Assembly (NCBI GenBank): GCA_004359425.1
Contig: PTEU01000001.1
Location: forward strand, 1,666,823 to 1,721,702
Origin: Ideonella sp. MAG2
Lineage (GTDB): Bacteria; Pseudomonadota; Gammaproteobacteria; Burkholderiales; Burkholderiaceae_C
DNA: 54,880 nucleotides
Direction of reading: 5' to 3'
Below the pieces are notes generated by a model. It worked only from the letters and a program-made list of their open reading frames with translations, was not told where the DNA came from and searched no databases. Made by a program: the position numbers and the translations under genes. This document shows positions 16,147-25,486 of the stretch, in pieces. Every line of letters begins with the position of its first letter. Within the stretch, counting starts at the first letter, position 1.

Positions 16147-17715
16147 TCACTTGACGGTCACCCATTGCACTTCCAGCCAGTTATCAGCGCGGTGAACCAC
16201 GCTGACATTCTGACGCGCAGCCCATGGAATGACCTGGCGATGCAGAGGCAGCGTATGGACCTGGTCTTTTTGCTCTTTCAGGGCGGCCTTGACCAAGGCT
16301 TCACGCTTCTTCACATCTGGCTCCACGCTGCTTTGCGCAATGAGCTGGTCGAGTTTGTCGTTCTTGGAATTGCCGTAGTTGTACGCCCCCACTTTCTCGC
16401 CCCGATTGCGCATCACGGGGGTCAGCGTCGTCTCCGCATCCGTGATGGCACCTCCCCAACCCAGCATATAGAGGCTGGTATCGAGCTTCTCGAGCTTGGG
16501 GAAATAGGTGGCGCGCGGCATGGCGTTGACCCTCACTTTGACCTTGAGCTGCGACCACATGCCCGCCAAGGCAATGCAGATTTCCTCGTCGTTGATATAG
16601 CGGTTATTGGGGCAATCCAGGGTGACCTCAAAGCCATCCGCATAGCCCGCGTCTGCCATCAGCTTACGCGCCGCCGCCAGGTCAAACGGGAGCCGCTTCT
16701 CGAGTTCAGGGTCGTTATAAGTACCCAATGGCGAAGGCGTCATTCCCCCTGTGGGGAAGGACTGGCCATTCATCAGCTTGGTCCGCATGGTTTCGATGTC
16801 AATCGCTTGGTAAAGCGCTTGTCTCACACGCTGGTCTTTGAAGGGGTTCTTACCTTTGACCGAGCTGTAGAGCAGCTCATCGCGGTTCTGATCCATGCCG
16901 ATGAAGACGATCCGGTTCTCAGGCCCGTCAATGATCTTCACGCCTGAGGTATTGCGCAGCCGGGGCACGTCGCGCGGTGCTGGGTCCAGCACAAAATCAA
17001 TCTCGCCAGACACCAAGGCCGCCAAGCGCGTCGCGTCGTTGGCAATCGGTGTGTAGACGATGTCTTGAACATTGCCCTCGAACTTGCCCCACCAATTGGG
17101 GTTGCGCTTGTAAACCGTTTTGATACCGGGGGCCCGGCTGACCAGCATATAGGGCCCTGTACCGTTGGCGTTCATGCCCGCATGGGTCTCTTCCTTGTTC
17201 TTGAAGTCCAGCGGCTTGGTGACCTTGTACTTCTCGCTCCAGGCCTTGCTCATGATCCACAGCGTGTCAATGTGCTGCAAGAAAATGGGGTTGGGGGCTT
17301 TGAGGCGAAACTCCACGGTCAAGTCATCCACCTTGACAGCCTCGCCCACTTGGCTGGCATAGGGGTTGATCTGGGAGGTCGGTGCCGCACCACGCTGAAT
17401 CGAGAACACCACATCGTCGGCCGTGAACGCCGATCCGTCATGGAACTTCACGCCGGGCCGCAGCTTAAAGCGCCACAGCAAGGGCGACACTTGTTGCCAA
17501 CTGGTGGCCAGGGCCGGCACGATGCCCAAAGTCTTGTCGCGCATCACCAGCCGCTCATAGACCTGACCGTTCATCATATTGGTCATGGACTCGTTCTGCG
17601 AGTGTGGGTCCATGGTCTGCGGATCACCCTGGCTTGCCCAACGCAAGGTTTGCGCTTGCAGGCCAGCCGCTGCCAACAAAATGGCCAAGGCCGCAGGCAG
17701 TAAATGACGTTTCAT
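16147..17715 (-). CDS. ABC transporter periplasmic peptide-binding protein (SBP family 5)
   Basis: 522 residues with an N-terminal signal peptide (MKRHLLPAALAILLAAAGLQA, cleavage after LQA). The family-5 pattern is clear: TLRWASQGDPQTMDPHS, YERLVMRD, W-x-FKLRPGVKFHDGSAFTADDVVFS and NGTGPYML. Such proteins bind di- or oligopeptides, nickel or haem for an ABC importer. No permease or ATPase gene is in the window, so it is an orphan that may serve a transporter encoded elsewhere. Its own terminator follows, so it is probably a single-gene transcript. Confidence 0.93.
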   Translation of the reverse strand: MKRHLLPAALAILLAAAGLQAQTLRWASQGDPQTMDPHSQNESMTNMMNGQVYERLVMRDKTLGIVPALATSWQQVSPLLWRFKLRPGVKFHDGSAFTADDVVFSIQRGAAPTSQINPYASQVGEAVKVDDLTVEFRLKAPNPIFLQHIDTLWIMSKAWSEKYKVTKPLDFKNKEETHAGMNANGTGPYMLVSRAPGIKTVYKRNPNWWGKFEGNVQDIVYTPIANDATRLAALVSGEIDFVLDPAPRDVPRLRNTSGVKIIDGPENRIVFIGMDQNRDELLYSSVKGKNPFKDQRVRQALYQAIDIETMRTKLMNGQSFPTGGMTPSPLGTYNDPELEKRLPFDLAAARKLMADAGYADGFEVTLDCPNNRYINDEEICIALAGMWSQLKVKVRVNAMPRATYFPKLEKLDTSLYMLGWGGAITDAETTLTPVMRNRGEKVGAYNYGNSKNDKLDQLIAQSSVEPDVKKREALVKAALKEQKDQVHTLPLHRQVIPWAARQNVSVVHRADNWLEVQWVTVK

Positions 17716-17863
17716 AACGTGAGCTCCTCGTACGATTCAACAAAGGCGAAACGCCCGAGTGTAGGCAAGCCAAGGCTCAAACCGACCGGGGGATTCCCGA
17801 TAGGCTAATGTGTTTATTGAGTCAGCCGCAGCAAGTGCCCCCTGAGGCGAATGCCTCAAGGCT

Positions 17864-18073
17864 TCAACGCATGGCCGGTGGAAAGCCTTCGGCTGTCAGC
17901 GCGGCCGCCCAGGCCTGCAAGTCCACCGGGTTGGCACTGCCTGGCTCTACGCGCACGGCATGCCGAGGCAGATCGAATTCCAGGCGAGCCAAAGGGTCCA
18001 ATCGCAGGACAGTGGCCGTCACTGCTTTGACGCAATGCCCGCAACTCATGGCTGGCAGGAAGAATTCGATCAT
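17864..18073 (-). CDS. Heavy-metal-associated (HMA) domain protein, CopZ-like
   Basis: 69 residues, one HMA ferredoxin-like domain. The metal site is M-S-C-G-H-C (MxCxxC) near the N-terminus in MIEFFLPAMSCGHCVKAVTATV, and LTAEGF near the end matches the family. It would bind Cu(I) or a similar soft metal and act as a cytoplasmic chaperone. The ATG at 18073 is preceded by AGGAGCTC, a clear ribosome site, so the longer frame upstream is rejected. No P-type ATPase is adjacent; the HD-GYP gene lies 78 bases upstream on the same strand. A hairpin at 17843-17858 may end the transcript. Confidence 0.88.
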   Translation of the reverse strand: MIEFFLPAMSCGHCVKAVTATVLRLDPLARLEFDLPRHAVRVEPGSANPVDLQAWAAALTAEGFPPAMR

Positions 18074-18151
18074 GGAGAGCTCCTCTTGAGGCGGCCTTGA
18101 ACCAAGCCACTCAGTATCGCTCTTCACACGGCCCCCAGCGGCGGCGGCTGG

Positions 18152-19438
18152 TCAACGCTTCTTGGACAAGGCGTCGCCCGCCCAGAGCTCATCGACTTGC
18201 TTGAAGCCCCAGGTCTTGGGGTTCTCGCGTCCCACAATCTTGTCGCTAGATTTGCTCAACTCCAGGAGCTGGGCAGGAATCGGCATATTGGACTTGGTCG
18301 AGAAGAACACTCTCACCGTCGGGGCCGTCAGCATTTGCGGATTCTGTTCAACCACCACCGCCAGCTTGCCAGATTGCAGCTTGACCAAGGAGCCCGTCGG
18401 GTAGATCCCCAAGCTCTTCACAAAGGCCTTGAACATGTCCGGGTCAAAGTGGCCTTGCCAGGTCGCCATGCGCGCAATCGACTCCGCAGGGTCCCACCCC
18501 TCTTTGTAGGGGCGGTTGGAGGTAATGGCGTCATAAACATCGCAGATGGCCCCCATGCGAGCCAAGTGGCTGATGTCTTCACCCACCAGCTTGCCCGGAT
18601 AGCCACTGCCGTCCATTTTCTCGTGATGATGCAAGCACACGTCCAACACGGGATCGCTGACCCCATTGCCTTCCTGCAGCATTTGGTACCCCTTTTCAGG
18701 GTGCAGGCGCATGATGCGAAACTCTTCGTCGGTGAGCTTGCCCGGCTTGTTCAGTACCTCAAGAGGCATGGCTGCTTTGCCCAAGTCATGCAAGAGGCCC
18801 GCCAAGCCAGCGACCCGGCATTGGGCATTGTCCATGCCCAATTCCTTGCCCAACGCCACCATCAATGCACACACCGCCACCGAGTGCATATAGGTGTAGT
18901 CGTCAGCAGTTTTCAAGCGTGCCAAGCTGACCAAGGCACCCGGGTTGCGGAAAACCGAGTCCGAAATCTCCTCCACCAGGGGCAAACACTCTTCGGCATC
19001 CACGGCTTTGCCCAAACGCGCTTCGGCAAACATGGAGACAACTTTGGAGCGGCCACGCTGGCAAACGGCTGCCGCCTCGGACAGCTCCTCCTGGAAGTCT
19101 CGCCGGGGCGGCAGGGTGGCGGGCTTCGGGGCGGGAGGCGGAAGGGAAGAGAGTGGCCGAGACGGCTGGAGCAGCGCCACGTCGGGTGCAACAGCGCCGT
19201 CCGCCTCTACGTCTAGGCCTTTGCTGGCGTCGATCCAGATGACCTTGACCTTGCTGGCCACCAATTCGGACAGCATTTGCTGCTCCCGAATGACGAACTT
19301 GTTCCGCCAGAACGGGTGATCCAGCCAATTGCCCTCCAAGGAATGCACATACATGCCGAGGCGGACTTGGTCTACGGGAATTTTTTTAAGCATGGGTGGC
19401 GGGGGCTGAAGGCCTACCACCACCATATCGGCAATCAT
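18152..19438 (-). CDS. HD-GYP domain c-di-GMP phosphodiesterase with DUF3391
   Basis: 428 residues. The N-terminal DUF3391 domain (about 17-120) begins KKIPVDQVRLGMYVHSLEG. The HD-GYP domain (about 150-340) has HSVAVCALM, the metal-binding HDLGK, and HHHEKMDGSGYP containing the GYP signature. It should hydrolyse c-di-GMP to GMP and so lower c-di-GMP, favouring motility over attachment. No membrane helix or receiver domain is visible, so it is cytoplasmic and its input is unknown. One of four c-di-GMP genes here. A downstream in-frame start at codon 16 (MLKKIPVDQ) is plausible. Confidence 0.92.
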   Translation of the reverse strand: MIADMVVVGLQPPPPMLKKIPVDQVRLGMYVHSLEGNWLDHPFWRNKFVIREQQMLSELVASKVKVIWIDASKGLDVEADGAVAPDVALLQPSRPLSSLPPPAPKPATLPPRRDFQEELSEAAAVCQRGRSKVVSMFAEARLGKAVDAEECLPLVEEISDSVFRNPGALVSLARLKTADDYTYMHSVAVCALMVALGKELGMDNAQCRVAGLAGLLHDLGKAAMPLEVLNKPGKLTDEEFRIMRLHPEKGYQMLQEGNGVSDPVLDVCLHHHEKMDGSGYPGKLVGEDISHLARMGAICDVYDAITSNRPYKEGWDPAESIARMATWQGHFDPDMFKAFVKSLGIYPTGSLVKLQSGKLAVVVEQNPQMLTAPTVRVFFSTKSNMPIPAQLLELSKSSDKIVGRENPKTWGFKQVDELWAGDALSKKR

Positions 19439-19492
19439 GTTCGCTCAATTGAGCGAACCGAGGCCAAAGAACCCCTAAATTTCCGACTTGAC

Positions 19493-20140
19493 TCAGCGCG
19501 TCCGGCTTTGCGGGATGGTTTTCAACTCACCCGGCAAGGCGGCCAGAAAACCGGCAATCTGCTTCATGTCTTTGTCGGTCAGAGGTGCAACCATACCCAC
19601 CATGGTGGCGTTATTGCGGCCAGTGACATGGCTACCGCCCTTGTAGGAGCGCAGGGCCACGTAGAGGTAATCGGCATATTGACCGGCCAAACGCGGGTTG
19701 GCGGGGTCCGTGGTGTCGCTGAAGTTGTCGCCGTGGCAGGCCACGCAGGTCGCCATCTTGGCTTGCAAATTGGCGGGGATCTCCGCCTTGGGTGCCTTTG
19801 GCGCATTGGCGTTGCGGCCGTGCTGCTCGTAGTACGCGGCCAAATCAGCAATGTCTTGGTCGCTCAGCCCGCCGCCAATGCCCCGCATTGAGGGGTGCTT
19901 ACGGTCGCCCTTGCGGTAGGCGTCCAGGGCCGCAGCAATGTACTTGCCGTTCTGGCCGGAGATCATGGGCACGCGATGCACCTGCGGAAAGCTGGCCTGG
20001 TAGCCCGGAATGCCGTGGCAGCCGATGCACATCACGTTTTTCTTCTCGCCCGCCTTGACATCACCCTTGACGTCTTGAGCCTGGGCCAGGGAAAAGGTGC
20101 CGGCCAGCGCCAGCATCAAAAGGGTAGAGGCAGTCTTCAT
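19493..20140 (-). CDS. Di-haem cytochrome c4-type protein
   Basis: 215 residues after choosing the ATG at 20140, which starts the signal peptide MKTASTLLMLALAGTFSLAQA. Two c-type haem sites, CIGCH and CVACH, sit in two similar domains, each followed by a distal Met (MSM/VGM-type segments: PSMRGIGGGLSD and ATMVGMVAPLTD). This is the cytochrome c4 plan, a periplasmic electron carrier between the bc1 complex and terminal oxidases. It is divergent from the MoxR gene, with about 180 bases between. Confidence 0.9.
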   Translation of the reverse strand: MKTASTLLMLALAGTFSLAQAQDVKGDVKAGEKKNVMCIGCHGIPGYQASFPQVHRVPMISGQNGKYIAAALDAYRKGDRKHPSMRGIGGGLSDQDIADLAAYYEQHGRNANAPKAPKAEIPANLQAKMATCVACHGDNFSDTTDPANPRLAGQYADYLYVALRSYKGGSHVTGRNNATMVGMVAPLTDKDMKQIAGFLAALPGELKTIPQSRTR

Positions 20141-20324
20141 CGCAGTGTGGTTGGGTGAAGCAGTGGAGAGGGGCAACCAGGCGCACTCGGTATGCCAGGT
20201 TGCGATTTATCAAGGATTATAGGAGTCGGCTCAAGCGATTTCTCGGCAGAAATTCCTGTGGTAAACCAGCAGTGAGCGGCGCATATACTGGCCTGCACCT
20301 TTGCCCCGAGAAGCTCACCCCATC

Positions 20325-21179
20325 ATGAAGTTCCAAGGTACCGACGCCTACGTCGCCACACCCGACCTGATGCTGGCCGTCAACGCCGCTATCACACTGC
20401 AACGCCCGCTATTGGTCAAGGGCGAGCCTGGCACCGGCAAGACCATGCTGGCCGAGCAAGCCGCCCAGGCGCTGGGCCTGCCCTTGTTGGAATGGCACAT
20501 CAAAAGCACCACCAAGGCGCATCAGGGCTTGTATGAATACGACGCCGTGAGCCGCCTGCGAGACAGCCAACTCAGCGACGCTGAGAGCGCAGGCAAGGTG
20601 CGCGACATTCGCAACTACATCGTCAAAGGCGTGCTGTGGCAGGCTTTTGAGGCCGACCAGCCCGTGGCCTTGCTGATCGACGAGATTGACAAAGCCGACA
20701 TCGAATTCCCCAATGACTTGTTGCGCGAAATCGACCGCATGGAGTTCCACTGCTACGAAACGCGGCAAACCATCAAGGCCAAGCATAGACCCTTGGTCTT
20801 TATCACTTCCAACAACGAAAAAGAGCTGCCGGACGCTTTTTTACGCCGTTGCTTTTTTCACTACATCAAGTTCCCGGAAGCCGAGACGATGCGCAAGATT
20901 GTCGATGTGCATTTCCCGGGCCTGAAACAAGAATTGCTGGCCGCTGCGCTCAAGAGTTTTTACGACGTTCGCAACCTGCCCGGCCTCAAAAAGAAGCCCA
21001 GCACCAGCGAGCTGATCGACTGGCTGAAGCTCTTGGTGGCCGAAGACATCTCGGCCGAAGTGCTGCGCAGCCCCGATGACAAAGTCGTGCTGCCGCCCCT
21101 GGTGGGCGCACTGCTCAAGAACGAACAGGATGTCACCCTGTTTGAAAAACTGATCTTTATGCAAAGCCGAAACCGCTGA
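20325..21179 (+). CDS. MoxR-type AAA+ ATPase
   Basis: 284 residues. Walker A is GEPGTGKTMLAEQAA, Walker B LLIDEIDKAD, and sensor 1 lies in PLVFITSNNEKELPDAFLRRCFF, which also includes the arginine finger region. MoxR ATPases act as chaperones that assemble or insert cofactors, nearly always with a VWA-domain partner. The likely partner here is the CoxE-type VWA gene at 27694, more than 6 kb away on the same strand, beyond two opposite-strand genes. The ATG at 20325 gives MKFQGTDAYVATPDLMLAV, the normal N-terminus. A TATACT at 20284-20289 is a candidate -10 box. Confidence 0.92.
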   Translation: MKFQGTDAYVATPDLMLAVNAAITLQRPLLVKGEPGTGKTMLAEQAAQALGLPLLEWHIKSTTKAHQGLYEYDAVSRLRDSQLSDAESAGKVRDIRNYIVKGVLWQAFEADQPVALLIDEIDKADIEFPNDLLREIDRMEFHCYETRQTIKAKHRPLVFITSNNEKELPDAFLRRCFFHYIKFPEAETMRKIVDVHFPGLKQELLAAALKSFYDVRNLPGLKKKPSTSELIDWLKLLVAEDISAEVLRSPDDKVVLPPLVGALLKNEQDVTLFEKLIFMQSRNR

Positions 21180-21196
21180 CCCGCCACGCCATTGCC

Positions 21197-21790
21197 ATGC
21201 AAGCCGTATTACCCGTCACCCTAGAGCAGGCACCGGTATGCCTGGTGCCCCTAGAATTAGGTCATGAAGAAGGCTTGAAGGCCGCTGCGGCTGATGGCGA
21301 GCTTTGGCGCCTGAGGGTCACTTCGGTGCCTGAACCCGACAACACCCGCGCCTATATCGAGAATGCCCTGAAGGCCCAAGCCGAAGGCCACCGCCTGCCC
21401 TTTGCGGTGCTGCACCAGCCCAGTGGTCAGGTCATTGGCAGCACCAGCTATCACGACATCGTGCCGGCTGCATCGCGCCTGGAAATTGGCTGGACCTGGT
21501 ATGCCCAAAGCCACCAACGCAGCGCTGTGAATACCACCGCCAAGCTGCTGTTGCTACGGCATGCGTTTGAGACCCTGGGCGCGCGCGTTGTGGGCTGGCG
21601 CACCGACAACTTTAACTTTGCGTCCCAACGAGCCATTGAGCGACTGGGGGCTCACAAAGACGGCGTGATCCGGCACCATGCCCCACGCCGAGACGGCACC
21701 GTGCGCGACACGGTGATGTACAGCCTGCTCGCAGGCGAATGGCCAGAAGTCAAAGCGCACCTGCTGTGGCAACTGAGTCGCCAGCGCTAG
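21197..21790 (+). CDS. GNAT N-acetyltransferase, RimJ/RimL-like
   Basis: 197 residues with the GNAT core: IGSTSYHDIVPAASRLEIGWTWYAQSHQRSAVNTTAKLLLLRHAFE holds the acceptor strand and acetyl-CoA-binding region, and NFASQRAIERLGAHKDGVIR is the conserved C-terminal helix typical of RimJ/RimL and related acetyltransferases. It would move acetyl from acetyl-CoA to an amino group of an unknown substrate. It starts 17 bases after the MoxR gene and is surely cotranscribed. A small GC hairpin (21794-21810) lies between it and the peptidase gene but has no T tract. Confidence 0.88.
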   Translation: MQAVLPVTLEQAPVCLVPLELGHEEGLKAAAADGELWRLRVTSVPEPDNTRAYIENALKAQAEGHRLPFAVLHQPSGQVIGSTSYHDIVPAASRLEIGWTWYAQSHQRSAVNTTAKLLLLRHAFETLGARVVGWRTDNFNFASQRAIERLGAHKDGVIRHHAPRRDGTVRDTVMYSLLAGEWPEVKAHLLWQLSRQR

Positions 21791-21858
21791 CCGGTGGCCT
21801 GGTCGGCCACACCGGGCTCTCACTCCATTACTGAGGTGCCACAAGCACCCCCACTCCC

Positions 21859-23191
21859 ATGGCGAAGACCCTATCCTCCTCTTCCAAGGCAAAGGCCACT
21901 TTGACGGTCGACCTGCTGTGGCAGTTGCAGCGCGTCGGAGCGCCCAGCCTCAGCCCCGATGGCGCCCAGGTGGTGTGCACTGTCACCCAGCCTTCCATGC
22001 ACGACAACCGCAGCACCAGCAGCCTGTGGCTGCTGTCCACCTTGGGAGGCACTCCGCGTGCCCTGACCCAATGCGGCGACAAAGACGGCCAACCTCGCTT
22101 CTCGCCCACCGGTGAATGGATTGCATTTGTCGCCAAACGCGAGCAAAACGGCGTCAAGGACGACACGCCCCAGCTCTACGTGATCCCGCCGGATGGGGGC
22201 GAGGCACGCCGAGCCGGTGTGGTGCCCACCGGGGTGGAGGCCTTCAAGTGGTTCCCCGACGGCCAGCGCTTGGCGCTCATCTCTTGGGTCTGGCCTGAAG
22301 GCCGTGGCATGAAAGACCAAGCGACTCGACTGAAGGCCTTCCAAGAGCGCAAAGAGACCGCCTACGTCACCGAATCAGCCATCTATCGCCACTGGGACGA
22401 CAACCTGCCCATGGGCCGTGTGCCCCATGTGCTGCTGCTGGACATCGCCAGCGGCAAAGTGACCGACCTGCTCGAAGGCACGGACTACCAACTCCAGGGC
22501 CGCGACCCCAAGCTGGCATTGGCGGTGGAACTACCTCACCTTCGCGGCCCAAGGCTATGTCACGGTCAATGTCAACTACCACGGCTCGTCGGGTTTTGGC
22601 CATGCCTTCCTGGACAGCATCACCCACCGCTGGGGCCAGTTGGAGCTACAAGACATGGAAGCCGCCACAGATTGGCTGCTGAAAAAGCCCTGGATCGACC
22701 GCCAGCGCGTGTTTGCCACCGGCGGCAGCTATGGCGGCTATATGGTGGCTTGGATGAACGCCCATGTGAAGCCGGGCCGCTACAAAGCCTATATCTGCCA
22801 CGCCGGTTGCTTTGACTGGGTGGGCATGTTTGCAGACGACGCCTATGGCTGGCACGCGCAAGAGTTGGGGGCGTGGTACTGGCAGGACATGACCAAACCC
22901 CACAGCCAAAGCCCACACGCTTTTGCGGCCACCATGCAAACACCCACGCTGGTCATCCATGGGGCCAAGGACTACCGCGTCCCTGACGCTCAGGGCCTGG
23001 CCTACTACAACACCCTTAAGGCCAAAGGGGTGGACGCCAAACTGGTGTGGTTCCCGGATGAAAACCACTGGGTTCTCAAACCCCGCAACAGCGCCCTTTG
23101 GTATGGTGAGTTTTTCGACTGGCTGCAACGATACGACCCTGCCACCAAGCCCAAGAAAAGCCTACGCAAGCCATCGGCCAAGCGCGCTTAA
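21859..23191 (+). pseudogene. S9-family serine peptidase with internal deletion and frameshift
   Basis: The N-terminal frame (21859 to about 22515) encodes the start of a beta-propeller domain, MAKTLSSSSKAKATLTVDLL to EGTDYQLQGRDPK, about 218 residues. Family resemblance then stops and resumes in another frame at about 22514 with WHWRWNYLTFAAQGYVTVNVNYHGSSGFG, running to the stop at 23191. The second part is a complete catalytic domain C-terminus: Ser in GGSYGGYM, Asp in HGAKDYRVP and His in DENHWVL. The missing middle, by comparison with the usual length of about 650-700 residues, is some 230-270 codons, including the rest of the propeller and the HGGP oxyanion region. It is either a true deletion or an assembly collapse. 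It ends 4 bases before the convergent EIIC-EAL stop. Confidence 0.85.
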
Positions 23192-23195
23192 AGCC

Positions 23196-25223
23196 TCAGG
23201 TGGGAGACGGCGCGAACCGCGACTCCAGGGCTGCCACCACGCCCGGCACGTCCTGGGCTTTCAAGGGGTGGCTGACCCAATAGCCTTGCACCTCATGCAC
23301 GCCGCAGGCGACCACAAAGCGCATCTCGGCCAAGGTTTCAACGCCCTCAGCCACCAAGCGGTAGCCCAGCCGCATCAGAGTGCCGCACATCTCGCGGTAC
23401 AACTGCTCTCCGCGCGGGTTGTCTATGGCCTGGAGCAGAGACCGGTCAATCTTGACCACATCCACAGCCGCATGGTGAAAGACAGAAAGGTTGGAATACC
23501 CCACCCCAAAGTCATCCACCAAAATCTTCACGCCCCGCCCTCTCAGCGCAGTCAGGTTTGCCTTCACCGTGGCCGGGTCAGTCGACAAGCTACTCTCTAG
23601 CAGCTCTACTTCAATGGTTTGTGCTTCGGTGCTTTGCAACTGCCTCACCAAGGCCTCAAACGCACTCGGGTCGCCAAGAGAAGTGGCGGTCAGGTTCACA
23701 GCCACCGGGCGCTCAAACGGCAGTGTCTGCCAGTGCTCGCGATCCCGTGACATTTGCTTTAGCACCCAGGCATCAAACATATCCCCATAGCCAGCCCTCT
23801 CCAAAGCGGGCAGAAACGCCCCCGGCGCGATGACTCTGCCGTCCGGCAGTTCAAGTCTAAGCAAGGCCTCCAATCCGACAACGCGACCAGTTTCAGCATT
23901 GAGTTTGGGTTGATAGTGCAGCAGCAGGTGGCCGCCTGCCACCAGGCGCATGGCCTCTTGGGCCAGGCGGTGGGAAACCCGCAATGCGCGAACGGATTCG
24001 TGATAGCGGCCCTCGGCATTCGGGTCTTGAGAGGGCCCGACGCCCAATTGCTCGGCCAGGTGTCGAGTGGACTCCGACATGCTTTGGCTGCGCGCCATGG
24101 CTTTGACCGCCGGGCGGTAGACCGCCACAGCCAGCGCCATGACCAGGAGCTGCACCATCAGCATGGGCCAGGGGTCGGTGGACAAATACCACGCATTGAT
24201 CCCGACAGGCATCATCCAATAGGCGCTGCGATCAAAAGAAATCCAACCCAATTTCAGCGCCATCAAGGCCACCGCCGCCCCCAAAAACGGTGCCAGCAAG
24301 AAGGGCAAGAACAATCGCCGCTCACCCACCACGGGCAGGCCAAACAACAAGGGCTCATTGACGTTGAAGACGGTAAACGGCAAGGCCCAACGCAGCACAC
24401 GGCGGTCCCGGTCATCACGCAAATACCACCACAAGCACAGGCCCAAGGCGAGGGAGCAACCGCTGCCGCCTGCATACACCACGCCAAACAGCAAGTCAGC
24501 CAGCTTGGCATCGCCGTCCACCTTGACATGCCAAAGCACACTGCCCGTCAGCATGTCCCAAACAACCGTGCCATGCAAACCCAACCACCACAAGAGGTGG
24601 ACAACCAAGACCGCCAAGAACAACACCACCTCAGCGGGGAGCGCACGAACCCAATCACCCAGCAAGGCATTGGCTTCACCTGGCAGGACGATCATCACCA
24701 CGGACAGACAGCCAAGGCTTAAGGAGAAGGGCAACATATGGCTCACCGTGCGCGCCAGGGCGGGTGATATCGCCGAATAAACATCGGTGTTGACGGGAGG
24801 AAGCCAAGCCGCAAACAGCTTGAGCAGCTTGACGGACACCAAGGGCAGCACCATGGAAGCCAGAGATACCCAGCCGTTACGCAGCTTGAAGCTGCCAAAC
24901 GCCTCGTTGGTCTGGGCCGCCACCATCAACAGGCACAGCACCAGCACCACGGATACCACCGAATCCACCTCGTAAGCGCGGGCCAGATGAATGGTCAACA
25001 CCAAGCCGAATGCCAGAGGCCAAGCCTGCGCAGCAAACACGCGCACGGCACGTGACCATGGCAGCAAATCCCAGGGCAATGTCCATTGCGCCAGCACCAC
25101 CAGGTCGACCGTCAATCCCACCAAGTGGATCAGGATGAACAGCGGCATCAGTGCCAAAAAGCTCTCACGCAAGGCCATGATGACCCGACTGCGAGACAAG
25201 GTACTTAGCGTCTTCAATGCCAT
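23196..25223 (-). CDS. EIIC-EAL fusion: PTS permease domain joined to c-di-GMP phosphodiesterase (copy A)
   Basis: 675 residues. Residues about 15-375 form a multi-helix PTS EIIC domain of the lactose/cellobiose (ChbC/CelB) type. The two residues known to hold sugar in ChbC appear conserved: His217 in WWLGLHG and Glu290 in FNVNEPLLFGLP. A linker of about 45 residues leads to an EAL domain (about 425-660) with all catalytic positions: Glu452 (EALLR), Asn510, Glu540/Glu543 (ELLES), Asp570-Asp571 (DDFG), Lys591 and Glu626 (EGVET). No EIIA, EIIB or HPr gene is near, so the EIIC part may act as a sensor controlling c-di-GMP hydrolysis. It is downstream of and similar throughout to copy B; 263 bases separate them, enough for its own promoter. 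Confidence 0.9.
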   Translation of the reverse strand: MALKTLSTLSRSRVIMALRESFLALMPLFILIHLVGLTVDLVVLAQWTLPWDLLPWSRAVRVFAAQAWPLAFGLVLTIHLARAYEVDSVVSVVLVLCLLMVAAQTNEAFGSFKLRNGWVSLASMVLPLVSVKLLKLFAAWLPPVNTDVYSAISPALARTVSHMLPFSLSLGCLSVVMIVLPGEANALLGDWVRALPAEVVLFLAVLVVHLLWWLGLHGTVVWDMLTGSVLWHVKVDGDAKLADLLFGVVYAGGSGCSLALGLCLWWYLRDDRDRRVLRWALPFTVFNVNEPLLFGLPVVGERRLFLPFLLAPFLGAAVALMALKLGWISFDRSAYWMMPVGINAWYLSTDPWPMLMVQLLVMALAVAVYRPAVKAMARSQSMSESTRHLAEQLGVGPSQDPNAEGRYHESVRALRVSHRLAQEAMRLVAGGHLLLHYQPKLNAETGRVVGLEALLRLELPDGRVIAPGAFLPALERAGYGDMFDAWVLKQMSRDREHWQTLPFERPVAVNLTATSLGDPSAFEALVRQLQSTEAQTIEVELLESSLSTDPATVKANLTALRGRGVKILVDDFGVGYSNLSVFHHAAVDVVKIDRSLLQAIDNPRGEQLYREMCGTLMRLGYRLVAEGVETLAEMRFVVACGVHEVQGYWVSHPLKAQDVPGVVAALESRFAPSPT

Positions 25224-25486
25224 AACAACACTACGTTATCTCAAAGCGGAGTCGGACGGTTGGTAGCTGGCGTGGCCCTTGGTTTTTGCAGACCTTGCGG
25301 CCCAACCAGTGCCTGAAGCTTGGAGCGGTGGCAGACGCCAAGAGCTTTGTGGATGGGGAAAATCGCAGGGCACACTGCCCAGGATCGCGGAAGCGTTGAG
25401 GCACACTGACGGCTGCCGGATTCCCAAGTGACGCCCGACCGCATGGTGTTACGCCGGCAAGACGGTGAGGCAAGCGCGTGTTGCAC

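Noticed and set aside
20200..20213. TTGCGATTTATCAA between the cytochrome c and MoxR genes as an FNR box
   Set aside because: One half-site is good but the other matches only three of five bases; too weak to call, although a cytochrome gene would be a sensible target.
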